A stretch of DNA of 33,567 nt from an uncultured Clostridium sp. (lineage in GTDB: Bacteria; Bacillota; Clostridia; Peptostreptococcales; Peptostreptococcaceae). Of the stretch, positions 24,883 through 33,240 are shown one piece after another. Below the pieces are notes generated by a model, which saw only the letters and a list, made by a program, of their open reading frames with translations, was not told the origin of the DNA and searched no databases. Position 1 is the stretch's first letter, and each line of letters starts with the position of its first letter. The translations under genes and the position numbers were made by a program. The DNA lies in the NCBI GenBank assembly GCA_945931665.1, contig CAMEPL010000022.1, positions 1 through 33,567 of the forward strand, in the 5' to 3' direction.

Positions 24883-26661
24883 TTATGCCTTAACTGTTGA
24901 ACTAGCTAATTTATTATATAAGTCTTCTATATTTTCGTCCTTTAAGAAATTTTTAATTTCGATTATTTCTATATTATCATATTTTGCTTTTGCTCTTTCT
25001 GCTAATGACTCATGTGTTACTACTATTTGTGCATCTGCTGGTATATTGTCAACTGGTGCTGCTGCTACTTCTATTCCTAAGCCTAAGTCTTTTATTCTTG
25101 CCTTGAATTTTGCTGCTCCCATTGCACTTGATCCCATTCCTGCATCACATGCAAATATTATTTTCTTAATGTCTGATACTGATATATCTTTTGTATCATA
25201 TGTAGCTGCTACTTCTGTATTTATTGATTGAGTTGAACCGCTATTAGCTAATCTACTATATAATGTATCTATATTTTCATCTTTTAAGAAGTTTTTGATT
25301 TCTATTATTTCTATGTTATTGTATTTTGCTTTTGCTCTTTCTGCTAATGATTCATGTGTTACTATTATTTGTGCATCTTCTGGTACATTATCTACTGGTG
25401 CTGCTTCTACTTCTATTCCTAAACCTAAGTCTTTTATTCTTGCTTTAAATCTTGCTGCTCCCATTGCACTTGATCCCATTCCTGCATCACATGCAAATAC
25501 TATTTTTTTGATGTCTGATACTGCTACTTCTTTAGTTGCTGCTACTTCTGATCCTTCAGTTTTTTGATTTTTAGATTGAGCTTTCATATCTTTCATTTGT
25601 GCTTGAGCTGCACTTAAATCTTGTTCTTCATCCCTAGATGCTGCTCTTTTTACAAATACTGATGATACTAAGAATGATACTACTGTTGCAACTACTACAC
25701 CTGCTATTACTGCGAAATATTTACCTTTTGCTGTCATTGCTAATATTGCAAGTATACTACCTGGAGAAGCTGCTGCTACTAATCCTGCACCTAATACTGA
25801 GAATGTTAAAACTCCTGAAGCACCACCAAGTATTACTGCTAATATTAATGCTGGATTCATTAATATATATGGGAAGTATATTTCATGTATACCACCTAAG
25901 AAATGGATTATTACTGCACCTGGAGCAGATTCTTTACTTGCGCCTTTTCCGAATAAGCAATATGCTAATAATACTCCAAGTCCTGGTCCTGGATTAGCTT
26001 CTAGTAAGAACATTATTGAAGCTCCCATTTCTTTTGCTTGTTCTATTCCTAAAGGTGATAATATACCATGGTTTATTGCGTTATTTAAGAATAATACTTT
26101 TGCTGGTTCTATAAATACTGAAGTTAAGAATATTAAATTTCTTTTAACTAAGAATTCAACCCCTGCTTGTAATACTGATGTTATTGCTATTACAACTGGT
26201 CCTATTGCATAGAATCCTATTATTGCTAATATTAATCCTAATATACCTACTGAGAAGTTATTTACCAACATTTCAAATCCTGATGGTATTTTTCCATCTA
26301 CTAATTCATCAAATTTTTTGATTACCCATCCAGCAAGTGGCCCCATTATCATACCACCAATTAACATTGTTGTATCTCCTGCACCAACTACTATACCTAC
26401 TGTAGCTATTGCACCGATTACTGAACCTCTATCCCCTGCTATCATTTTTCCACCAGTGTAACCTATCAATACTGGTAAAACATATTTTAGCATTGGTGTT
26501 ACCATTTCTGCTAATTGTGCATTTGGCCACCAACCTTTTTCAATAAATAATGCTGTTATAAATCCCCATGCTATAAAAGCTCCGATATTCGGCATTACCA
26601 TACCACTTAGGGCTCTACCTAATTTTTGTACTTGAGTTTTGATTCCTGTAGCTTGACTCAT
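24883..26661 (-). CDS. mtlA: PTS mannitol permease MtlA with duplicated EIIB domain (EIICBB)
   Basis: 592 aa; mannitol EIICB proteins are usually about 470-500 aa when EIIA is separate. The EIIC membrane domain (about 1-340) has MVMPNIGAFIAWGFITALF, LLEANPGPGLGVLLAY and the substrate-site GGIHEIYFPYI. A linker rich in Ala/Gln/Lys (about 345-380) leads to EIIB-1 (382-474, phosphocysteine C391). A 21-residue linker follows, then EIIB-2 (496-588, C505). Both copies keep FACDAGMGSSAMGA and agree at 81 of 93 positions. MtlA imports and phosphorylates mannitol using phosphate from MtlF. It is monocistronic, with its own promoter, operator and terminator, next to mtlRFD. The ribosome binding site is AAAAGGGGGA. 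Confidence 0.95.
   Translation of the reverse strand: MSQATGIKTQVQKLGRALSGMVMPNIGAFIAWGFITALFIEKGWWPNAQLAEMVTPMLKYVLPVLIGYTGGKMIAGDRGSVIGAIATVGIVVGAGDTTMLIGGMIMGPLAGWVIKKFDELVDGKIPSGFEMLVNNFSVGILGLILAIIGFYAIGPVVIAITSVLQAGVEFLVKRNLIFLTSVFIEPAKVLFLNNAINHGILSPLGIEQAKEMGASIMFLLEANPGPGLGVLLAYCLFGKGASKESAPGAVIIHFLGGIHEIYFPYILMNPALILAVILGGASGVLTFSVLGAGLVAAASPGSILAILAMTAKGKYFAVIAGVVVATVVSFLVSSVFVKRAASRDEEQDLSAAQAQMKDMKAQSKNQKTEGSEVAATKEVAVSDIKKIVFACDAGMGSSAMGAARFKARIKDLGLGIEVEAAPVDNVPEDAQIIVTHESLAERAKAKYNNIEIIEIKNFLKDENIDTLYSRLANSGSTQSINTEVAATYDTKDISVSDIKKIIFACDAGMGSSAMGAAKFKARIKDLGLGIEVAAAPVDNIPADAQIVVTHESLAERAKAKYDNIEIIEIKNFLKDENIEDLYNKLASSTVKA
24898..25518 (-). repeat. In-frame tandem duplication of the EIIB-coding segment in mtlA
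   Basis: Copy 1 (25240-25518) and copy 2 (24898-25176) are offset by exactly 342 nt (114 codons), checked at several anchor words such as the CTGCATCACATGCAAATA region. Most differences are at silent or conservative positions, implying a fairly recent duplication or ongoing gene conversion. Confidence 0.93.
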
Positions 26662-26779
26662 TAATATTTCCCCCTTTTAAATATTTTTCTTTTCTTTAAA
26701 ACAATTCCGTCTCTATACTATTTTGTCTTTTATTATTGCTATTTGATTTAATTTAATATTTTATGTTTTCTATGATTAA

Positions 26780-26808
26780 ATATTACATTTTTTGGAATGT
26801 ATTTTCAA
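26780..26808 (-). promoter_or_regulatory. Sigma-A promoter of mtlA
   Basis: TTGAAA (26803-26808), 17-nt spacer, TAATAT (26780-26785) on minus. The leader is about 112 nt, with no clear structured element. Confidence 0.7.
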
Positions 26809-26827
26809 TAATTAGAAAACCTATTCC

Positions 26828-26847
26828 TGTCGCTGTAAATAGTGACA
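26828..26847. promoter_or_regulatory. Inverted-repeat operator upstream of mtlA (probable MtlR site)
   Basis: TGTCGC (26828-26833)-N8-GTGACA (26842-26847), one mismatch between arms. The same N8 core and the same 19-nt distance to the -35 as at mtlR indicate one shared regulator. Confidence 0.7.
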
Positions 26848-26899
26848 TTTATAGATTATGCCACTTTGTACCCAAAAAGCATATATGACAACATAAAAC

Positions 26900-26925
26900 A
26901 AGAGTGCAACCAAAGCTGCACTCTT
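26900..26925. terminator. Hairpin between mtlA promoter region and glmS
   Basis: AAGAGTGCA and TGCACTCTT arms (9 bp, 8-nt loop). It is followed by TT then AATG on plus and by GTTTTATG on minus, so the U-tract is weak either way. It may be a second stop after glmS or the terminator of an unmapped short transcript. Confidence 0.45.
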
Positions 26926-26955
26926 TTAATGTATTTATAATATTGGGGGAATATT

Positions 26956-27042
26956 ATGAGGAATACATTTATATTATTGTCACTAAAATTATTTATATAC
27001 ATAAAAGGTAAAATTTTTTTATTTTTTAATACTTATTTTTAA
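26956..27042 (+). CDS. Possible small hydrophobic peptide (28 aa), doubtful
   Basis: ATG with GGGGGA about 6 nt upstream opens a 28-codon frame beginning MRNTFILLSLKLF. The product is hydrophobic and basic with a single possible membrane segment. It lies alone on plus between a hairpin (26900-26925) and the glmS terminator, which could also act on this strand. I recognise no family, and in such AT-rich DNA a chance ORF is quite possible. The only support is the ribosome binding site and the flanking hairpins. Confidence 0.15.
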   Translation: MRNTFILLSLKLFIYIKGKIFLFFNTYF

Positions 27043-27070
27043 ATAATATCTATTTATAGTAAATAGATAA

Positions 27071-27106
27071 AATAAAAAGCCATTTTACTAATGTAAAATG
27101 GCTTTT
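27071..27106 (-). terminator. Terminator of glmS
   Basis: 14-bp perfect stem AAAAGCCATTTTAC (27075-27088) with GTAAAATGGCTTTT (27093-27106) and a 4-nt loop, followed by TATTTTAT on minus. The A/T ends would also work on plus. Confidence 0.85.
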
Positions 27107-27180
27107 CTAGTTACTGTGTATGTGTTGTTAAATTATTTTTTTGTATTATTTTCTATATTAATTTTTCAATTAAATTCAAA

Positions 27181-29010
27181 TTATTCAACTGTAACTGATT
27201 TAGCTAAGTTTCTTGGTTTATCTATATCGCATCCTCTTTCTTTTGCAACATAGTAAGCTAATAATTGAAGTGGTATTACACTTAATATACCAGCTAATAT
27301 GTTATCAACTTCTGGGATGTATATAACTGAGTCAGAAGATTTTTCTACTTCTTTGTTAGTTTCTTCTGTTATTGATATAACGTTAGCTCCTCTTGCTTTA
27401 ACTTCTTGCATGTTAGATAACATTTTTTCGAATAGGCGTTGTTGAGTAGCTAAAACTATTACTGGAACACCTTCTTCTATTAATGCTATAGTACCATGTT
27501 TTAATTCACCAGCTGCAAATGCTTCAGCATGAGTATAAGATATTTCTTTTATTTTTAAAGCACCTTCCATTGCAGTTGAGTAGTCAAGACCTCTACCTAA
27601 GTAGAATATGTCATTTTTGTCTACTAATTGTTTAGATATTTCTTTTATTTGTTCTTCACATTTTAATACTTCTGCAACTTGATCTGGTATTTCTTTTAAT
27701 TCTTCTATATAGTTCATGTACTCTTCTTTAGTTATAGTACCTTTCTTTAGACCAAAGTCTAAAGCTATCATTATGAAAGCTACTATTTGAGTAGTGTAAG
27801 CTTTTGTAGAAGCAACTGCTATTTCTGGACCAGCCCAAGTGTATAATGTGTAGTCAGATTCTCTAGCTATTGAAGATCCAACAACGTTAGCTATTGATAA
27901 TACTGTAGCACCTTTAGCTTTAGCTTCTCTTAAAACTGAAAGTGTATCAGCAGTTTCACCAGATTGACTTGCTAATATTACTAAAGTATTTTCATCTACA
28001 AATGGATCACTGTATCTGAATTCTGAAGCTATATCAGTTACTACTGGCACTTTTAAGAATCTTTCTACTGCATGTTTTCCAACAAGTCCTGCATTGTAAG
28101 CAGTACCACAAGCTACTATATATATTTTGTTTATTTTATCTAATTGTTCTTTTGTTATATCTATATCGTCTAATTTTATTTCACCATTTTCATCTAGTCT
28201 TCTCATTAGAGTGTTTCTAGTTGCTTCTGGTTGTTCATATATTTCTTTTATCATGAAATGGTCGTATCCAGCTTTAGATGCAGCTTCAACGTCCCAGTTT
28301 ATTTCGTTTACTTTCTTTTCTACTACTTCTCTGTTTTCGTTTAATACTTCAACTTTGTCTCCTAATATGTGAACATATTCACCATTTTCTAAGTAGTAAA
28401 CTTTTCTTGTATATTTTAATACTGCAGGTATATCAGATGCTATGAAGTTTTCACCTTCACCTAATCCAACTATTAATGGACTGTCTTTTCTTACTGCTAC
28501 TAATTCTTGATCGTTGTCTGTGCATATAACACCTAATGCATAAGCTCCTCTGAATCTAGCTGTAGCTTTGTAAACTGCATCTAAAAGATTACCTTCATAG
28601 TATTTACTAACCATGTGAGCTGCTACTTCTGTATCAGTTTGAGATATGAATTCATATCCTTCAGCTTGTAATTCAGCTTTTAATTCTAAGTAGTTTTCTA
28701 TTATACCATTGTGTACTACTGCTATTGTTTTTTCTTTGTTAAAATGAGGATGTGAGTTTACATCTGATGGTACACCATGAGTTGCCCATCTTGTATGACC
28801 TATTCCTAAATGACCTTGTATTGGATTTTTTTCTAAATCTTCAGCAAGTACTGCTAATCTACCTTGGTATTTTCTTATTTCTAATTGATCTTTACCATTG
28901 TTTACTGCAACACCTGCAGAGTCATATCCTCTGTATTCTAATTTTGAAAGCCCATCGACTAATACGTCTGTCGCTTGTCTGTTACCTAAGTATCCTACTA
29001 TTCCACACAT
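27181..29010 (-). CDS. glmS: Glutamine-fructose-6-phosphate aminotransferase GlmS
   Basis: 609 aa, full length. It converts fructose-6-phosphate and glutamine to glucosamine-6-phosphate. The N-terminal glutaminase domain begins MCGIVGYLG with the catalytic Cys2 and has LEYRGYDSAGV, HTRWATHGVPSDVNSHPH and VHNGIIENY. Two SIS isomerase domains follow (about 290-605) with CGTAYNAGLVGK, SQSGETADTL and the terminal KPRNLAKSVTVE. Regulation is visible: the leader contains the glmS ribozyme, which glucosamine-6-phosphate activates to cut the mRNA. Its product is used by GlmM, the gene just upstream. AGGAGG lies about 9 nt before the ATG. Confidence 0.98.
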   Translation of the reverse strand: MCGIVGYLGNRQATDVLVDGLSKLEYRGYDSAGVAVNNGKDQLEIRKYQGRLAVLAEDLEKNPIQGHLGIGHTRWATHGVPSDVNSHPHFNKEKTIAVVHNGIIENYLELKAELQAEGYEFISQTDTEVAAHMVSKYYEGNLLDAVYKATARFRGAYALGVICTDNDQELVAVRKDSPLIVGLGEGENFIASDIPAVLKYTRKVYYLENGEYVHILGDKVEVLNENREVVEKKVNEINWDVEAASKAGYDHFMIKEIYEQPEATRNTLMRRLDENGEIKLDDIDITKEQLDKINKIYIVACGTAYNAGLVGKHAVERFLKVPVVTDIASEFRYSDPFVDENTLVILASQSGETADTLSVLREAKAKGATVLSIANVVGSSIARESDYTLYTWAGPEIAVASTKAYTTQIVAFIMIALDFGLKKGTITKEEYMNYIEELKEIPDQVAEVLKCEEQIKEISKQLVDKNDIFYLGRGLDYSTAMEGALKIKEISYTHAEAFAAGELKHGTIALIEEGVPVIVLATQQRLFEKMLSNMQEVKARGANVISITEETNKEVEKSSDSVIYIPEVDNILAGILSVIPLQLLAYYVAKERGCDIDKPRNLAKSVTVE

Positions 29011-29061
29011 AATTTGTGTCCTCCTAAAAAATATTAAATTTATATATTTTTAAGATTTCGG

Positions 29062-29205
29062 GTCAATCCACATGGGTTTCTTTTTGTTTAATGAGATTGC
29101 TCCCATTTTTTGTAGAAATCCTTCGATGGTGGCACACCGCAGAGCATCCGCCGATATTTCGATTAACTCTGACCTCGTCAACTTAAAAAATTAAGTTCTG
29201 GCGCT
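29062..29205 (-). promoter_or_regulatory. glmS self-cleaving ribozyme/riboswitch
   Basis: The minus strand shows the signature A|GCGCCAGAACT (cleavage between 29205 and 29204), the P2 hairpin AACTTAA...TTAAGTT, the core GACGAGG and ATCGAAATATCGGCGGATG, then P3-P4 sequence up to about 29062. Glucosamine-6-phosphate acts as cofactor. Cleavage leaves a 5'-OH mRNA that RNase J degrades (known for B. subtilis). The 3' boundary is approximate. Confidence 0.96.
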
Positions 29206-29257
29206 TTAATAAACACTAGTTTTATTCTAGTATTTACAATTAACTTAAGATATATTC

Positions 29258-29292
29258 GGGCATAAAACCACACTAAGTGCGATTTTACACCC
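29258..29292 (-). other. 5'-terminal stem-loop of the glmS transcript
   Basis: GGGTGTAAAATCGCAC pairs with GTGGTTTTATGCCC-type arm (29277-29292 with 29258-29273) along about 15 bp including several G-U pairs, with a 3-4 nt loop. No T-tract follows, so it is not a terminator. The first G coincides with the predicted transcription start. Confidence 0.6.
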
Positions 29293-29296
29293 TATA

Positions 29297-29324
29297 TTTA
29301 TATTAATTCTCTAATATTAATCAA
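29297..29324 (-). promoter_or_regulatory. Promoter of glmS in the glmM 3' flank
   Basis: TTGATT (29319-29324), 16-nt spacer, TATAAA (29297-29302) on minus. It starts 5 nt after the glmM stop. No terminator lies between glmM and glmS, so read-through from glmM is also possible. Confidence 0.5.
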
Positions 29325-29328
29325 TGTC

Positions 29329-30675
29329 TTAAGATAATTTTGCTTTTATAAGATCTGCTAGTTCTTGTGCTAGCTCTCTTATTTGACCTTCATCTTTACC
29401 CTCTAACATAACTCTAACTAATGGTTGTGTTCCAGATGGTCTTATTAAAACTCTACCTGTTCCAGCCATAAGTTTTTCAAGTTTTTCTATTTCAGTTCTA
29501 ATTTCATCATTTTCCATAAATTTATTTTTAACTTCGTTTTTAACATCCACATTTATTAAAACTTGAGGATATGTTGTCATTAGAGCTGATTGTTCTGATA
29601 AAGTTTTACCTTCTTCTTTTACTATTTTAGAAACGATTAATGAACTTAAAGTTCCATCTCCTGTAGTATTATAATCTAGGAAAATCATATGTCCTGATTG
29701 TTCTCCACCTAAATTATGACCACTCTTTTTCATTTCTTCTATTACATATCTGTCTCCAACATCTGTGATAGCTAAATCTATTCCATATTCTTTAGCTGCT
29801 ACGTGAAGACCTATATTACTCATTGTAGTTACAACTAATGTATCATTAGCTAATTTATTTTGTTTTTTAAGATAAACAGCTCCTAATATCATTATATGGT
29901 CGCCATCTACAATTGTACCTGTCTCATCTACTGCAATTAATCTGTCGGCATCACCATCATACGCAAGACCTAAGTCAGCATTGTGTTCTACAACTGCTTT
30001 TTGAAGTCCTTCTGGATGTGTTGAGCCACATTCGTGATTGATGTTTTCACCATTAGGAGTAACATTCATTGCTATTACCTCTGCTCCTAATTCTTTGAAA
30101 ACTTCTGGTGCAACTTTATAAGCTGCTCCATTTGCACAATCTAAAACTACTTTTAATCCTGTTAAATCAGTATCCACTATAGATTTTAAATAGTCTACAT
30201 AGTCTTGAGTTGCTGTATGTTTGTGAATTCTAACACCAACCTCATTCCCTATAGGATTATAAGTTATTTTTTCCATATTATCAATATATTCTTCTATCTT
30301 TAACTCGATTTCATCATCTAGTTTAAATCCATCTTTATTGAAGAATTTAATTCCGTTGTCTTCCATTGGATTATGTGATGCAGATATTACAACTCCACAC
30401 TCAGCACCATATTTTCTAGTTAGGTATGCAACACCTGGTGTAGGTATTACACCAACTGTGATTACATCACAACCAACAGACATTAACCCAGCTATTAAAG
30501 CTGCTTCTAACATATCTCCTGATTGTCTTGTATCCTTCCCTACAACAACTTTTACTTTGTATTCGTTGTTAGTAAGAACATATCCTCCTGCTCTACCTAA
30601 TTTATATGCTAAGTCGCAAGTAAGCTCTTTATTAGCTACTCCTCTTACTCCATCAGTTCCAAAATATTTTCTCAT
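29329..30675 (-). CDS. glmM: Phosphoglucosamine mutase GlmM
   Basis: 448 aa. It converts glucosamine-6-phosphate to glucosamine-1-phosphate. The N-terminal GTDGVRGVAN, the active-site VVISASHNPMEDNGIKFF with phosphoserine Ser100, the metal loop YDGDADR, the sugar-binding GGEQSGH and the phosphate-binding RPSGTQPLVRVM are all present. Known biology: GlmM binds CdaA and lowers c-di-AMP synthesis, and cdaA-cdaR-glmM is a conserved cluster, as here. A terminator after cdaR plus a TATAAT at 30712-30717 (minus, poor -35) suggest glmM has its own start. GGAAGGAG lies about 9 nt before the ATG. The 30676-30991 gap otherwise holds only AT-rich DNA. Confidence 0.98.
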   Translation of the reverse strand: MRKYFGTDGVRGVANKELTCDLAYKLGRAGGYVLTNNEYKVKVVVGKDTRQSGDMLEAALIAGLMSVGCDVITVGVIPTPGVAYLTRKYGAECGVVISASHNPMEDNGIKFFNKDGFKLDDEIELKIEEYIDNMEKITYNPIGNEVGVRIHKHTATQDYVDYLKSIVDTDLTGLKVVLDCANGAAYKVAPEVFKELGAEVIAMNVTPNGENINHECGSTHPEGLQKAVVEHNADLGLAYDGDADRLIAVDETGTIVDGDHIMILGAVYLKKQNKLANDTLVVTTMSNIGLHVAAKEYGIDLAITDVGDRYVIEEMKKSGHNLGGEQSGHMIFLDYNTTGDGTLSSLIVSKIVKEEGKTLSEQSALMTTYPQVLINVDVKNEVKNKFMENDEIRTEIEKLEKLMAGTGRVLIRPSGTQPLVRVMLEGKDEGQIRELAQELADLIKAKLS

Positions 30676-30877
30676 AAAAAGTCTCCTTCCAAAATGAAAA
30701 CCTTAATAATTATTATATCAGTAAATACTAAAAAAATTTCTTACAAATTATTAACATTTATTTCCAATTGTTGTGTATTTTTCAATTTATATTTAAATTT
30801 TACTTATTTACAGCACTGTTAAATAATAAATTTGCCGTCCTAAAAATTGTCATAAAATCATTTTAATACTTAAATAC

Positions 30878-30912
30878 AAAAAAGACAATAGCTATTTTAC
30901 CTATTGTCTTTT
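30878..30912 (-). terminator. Terminator after cdaA-cdaR
   Basis: AAAAGACAATAG (30880-30891) pairs perfectly with CTATTGTCTTTT (30901-30912) around a 9-nt loop. A T-rich tract TTTTTTGTATTT follows on minus. Confidence 0.8.
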
Positions 30913-30991
30913 CTGCATTTATTTTCTATATAATATAGTTATTATTTTTATTAATTTTTTAAGTTTATCAACTGTTTCACAAGCTTTTAAT

Positions 30992-32176
30992 CTATTTTGA
31001 CATTACATAACTCGGCTCAATTGATATACTTTTTACATTAACCTCACTATGATTAATGCTATACTGGGTATTGGTACTAAATCCCCTCGATAGATCAAGA
31101 TATAATCTTAAATCGCCTTTAGATATTTTTTCTGCACCTTTATCATACTCTACTGTTACTTTTATCGTCTCTGGCAAATCAAAATCTTCAAGTGTAACAT
31201 CACCCTCATTATTAGCTAAAGTCAACTCTTCACCAGAATAAGTAAATATACTACTACTTGACTCATTCTCACTTATAGACCTTATCGTAATACTTGTTCT
31301 ATCAGCATTAATTCCACTTGGTATTTTTAAATCTATGACTTTGTTATTAGATGTAAGTTCATCAATATTAATAGTTTCTGTATCTATTGAATCTATTAAT
31401 TTTAAATCATTACTTTTACCTTTTATTTGTATTGTACTTGGTGTTATTGTGAAATCTTGCCCTTGAACTAATCTAGCTTCATTATCACTAAAAACAACAT
31501 TTATTTTTACTTCTTTTTGTTGTAAATAGGATACTTGTGCACTAACCTTTTCAAATGCTAATCTGACATGGTCAACTTCTTGTCTATCAGCATCTAACGC
31601 CTTAAGTTCTAATTCTGTAGAATGAGTATCAATGTTTTTCTTATCAGCATTAAAAATTGCCTGTACATATTTTACAGATTCTACTTTGCTTCTAGGCCCA
31701 GATACCATTACCTTTTTCTCACTTAATGTAACTGTATCGACATTATCTTTATATTTTCCAGTAATCTCAACATTAATATTCTTTTCTTCTTCTATACTCT
31801 TTTCTAAGTTTATAACAATCGTATCTGACTTAAAGTCTGTAGAGACTTTATCACTAGCACTTGCTCTTAAATAAAGCTGATTTTGGCCTTCTATAGGATT
31901 ATTAACAGTCCCATATACATTTATATTATTAGCAGTTATCTTTTGTAAGTCAGATAAGTTCCCCTTAACATAAACAGATGCGACTAATTCTTCATCTGGG
32001 TCAACAACTAAACCCAAATCGTTTATTTCATGGATATTAGTTATAGTAATAGGTATATCTTCAAATAGCTTTGTATCTTCAGGATCTACAACAGCCATAA
32101 CATACATCCAAAGAACTATCGCACTTAATAAAGATATTATCTTTATTTTGGTATTTTTCTTTAATCTCTCTATCAT
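30992..32176 (-). CDS. cdaR: CdaA regulator CdaR (YbbR domain protein)
   Basis: 394 aa. An N-terminal membrane anchor (about 12-30, IKIISLLSAIVLWMYVMAVV) is followed by the typical 'VDPEDTKLFEDIPITI' start of YbbR domain 1. About four YbbR repeats of 80-90 residues (near 40-120, 130-215, 220-300, 315-390) lie outside the cell. Recurring marks are LYLRASASDKVSTDF and VEVDKG-like VTVEYDKGAEKISKGDL. CdaR interacts with and modulates CdaA. The ATG overlaps the cdaA stop (ATGA, 4-nt overlap), so translation is coupled. No separate promoter is visible. Confidence 0.92.
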   Translation of the reverse strand: MIERLKKNTKIKIISLLSAIVLWMYVMAVVDPEDTKLFEDIPITITNIHEINDLGLVVDPDEELVASVYVKGNLSDLQKITANNINVYGTVNNPIEGQNQLYLRASASDKVSTDFKSDTIVINLEKSIEEEKNINVEITGKYKDNVDTVTLSEKKVMVSGPRSKVESVKYVQAIFNADKKNIDTHSTELELKALDADRQEVDHVRLAFEKVSAQVSYLQQKEVKINVVFSDNEARLVQGQDFTITPSTIQIKGKSNDLKLIDSIDTETINIDELTSNNKVIDLKIPSGINADRTSITIRSISENESSSSIFTYSGEELTLANNEGDVTLEDFDLPETIKVTVEYDKGAEKISKGDLRLYLDLSRGFSTNTQYSINHSEVNVKSISIEPSYVMSK

Positions 32177-33015
32177 TTGAATATACCACCTTTAAATAAA
32201 CTTTTCTCAGTTGCACTCTTTCTTAAATTATTTTTAAGTATATTTGCCATTCTCTCCTTAGCAATATTTCTATATAATTTTCCAGATTTAGCAATTGAAA
32301 CTTCCCCTGTCTCCTCTGAAACGATTAGAGTTAGACAATCTGACACTTCACTAATCCCAACACCAGCTCTATGTCTTGTCCCTAAATCCTTAGTCAGATC
32401 TTTACTTTGGCTTAAAGGTAGAAAACACGCTGCTGCCTTTATTTTAAAATCCCTAATAACAACAGCACCATCATGCAATGGAGTATTTGGTATAAATATA
32501 TTTATTAATAATTGTCTTGATACATCACCATCAATAGTAGTACCAGTGTTAATTATATCTGATATCTTAGTTTCCCTTTCCATTATTATAAGAGCCCCTA
32601 TTCTCTGTCTAGAAAGCGAATATAATGTCTCAACAATCTCTTCTATCATCTTATTAAGCTGTACATCATCTTCATTTTTATTTCCCTTTTCAAATAACTT
32701 AAAATTAGCCCTACCTATGTACTCAAATCCTGCTCTTAACTCAGGTTGGAATATAATACATACCGCTATAACCCCAACTTCAATAGCATTTACTAAAATC
32801 CAATAAAGAGTATGTAATTTAAATAAATCACTTATTTGTGTAGCCAATAATAATATTACAATTCCTTTAAAAACCTGCTCTGCTCTAGTATCCTTTATAA
32901 ACATAAATACTTTATAGAAGATATAAGCGACAATTGATATATCTACAACATCATATATACTCATCCTCAATATAATATTCATAAAATCATTAAAAAAATT
33001 ATTTAAATCGGACAT
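32173..33015 (-). CDS. cdaA: Diadenylate cyclase CdaA (c-di-AMP synthase)
   Basis: 280 aa. Three N-terminal membrane segments (about 22-40, 48-64, 70-90) precede a DAC domain (about 100-265). The catalytic motifs are intact: D182-G183-A184 in HDGAVVI and R214-H215-R216 in GTRHRAGVGISE. The enzyme joins two ATP into c-di-AMP, which controls potassium and osmolyte transport and wall homeostasis. It is first in cdaA-cdaR, upstream of glmM, whose product is a known CdaA inhibitor. AGGAGG lies 8 nt before the ATG. The upstream gap of 500 nt is AT-rich. A weak TTTAGA-N17-TATTAT (minus, -10 at about 33245-33250) is the only promoter-like pair found, and it implies a leader of over 200 nt. Confidence 0.97.
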   Translation of the reverse strand: MSDLNNFFNDFMNIILRMSIYDVVDISIVAYIFYKVFMFIKDTRAEQVFKGIVILLLATQISDLFKLHTLYWILVNAIEVGVIAVCIIFQPELRAGFEYIGRANFKLFEKGNKNEDDVQLNKMIEEIVETLYSLSRQRIGALIIMERETKISDIINTGTTIDGDVSRQLLINIFIPNTPLHDGAVVIRDFKIKAAACFLPLSQSKDLTKDLGTRHRAGVGISEVSDCLTLIVSEETGEVSIAKSGKLYRNIAKERMANILKNNLRKSATEKSLFKGGIFK

Positions 33016-33240
33016 TATATCATCCTCCTATTTAATTAGTTTTCTTATTTATTTTTCTTAAAATTTTTAGATCATTATTTAAACTCGCTAAAGTCATCTT
33101 GATCTATTCTTTTATTGTTCTATTTATTTTGTTTTTTAATTTCTATTTGTTGTTTATATACATTTTAATTTATTATACATACATATTTTTATAATTTTCA
33201 TTATGTACGTTTTTATGCCTGTTTTTTAATATATTTTTTG

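Noticed and set aside
25240-25518. Reading the mtlA EIIB repeat as a frameshifted or broken gene fusion
   Set aside because: The frame is continuous through both copies and the linker, and both active-site loops are intact.
26834-26847. A cre-like sequence (TGTAAATAGTGACA) upstream of mtlA
   Set aside because: It lacks the central CG of the CcpA consensus and is contained in the inverted repeat that is matched at mtlR, so the MtlR explanation is better.
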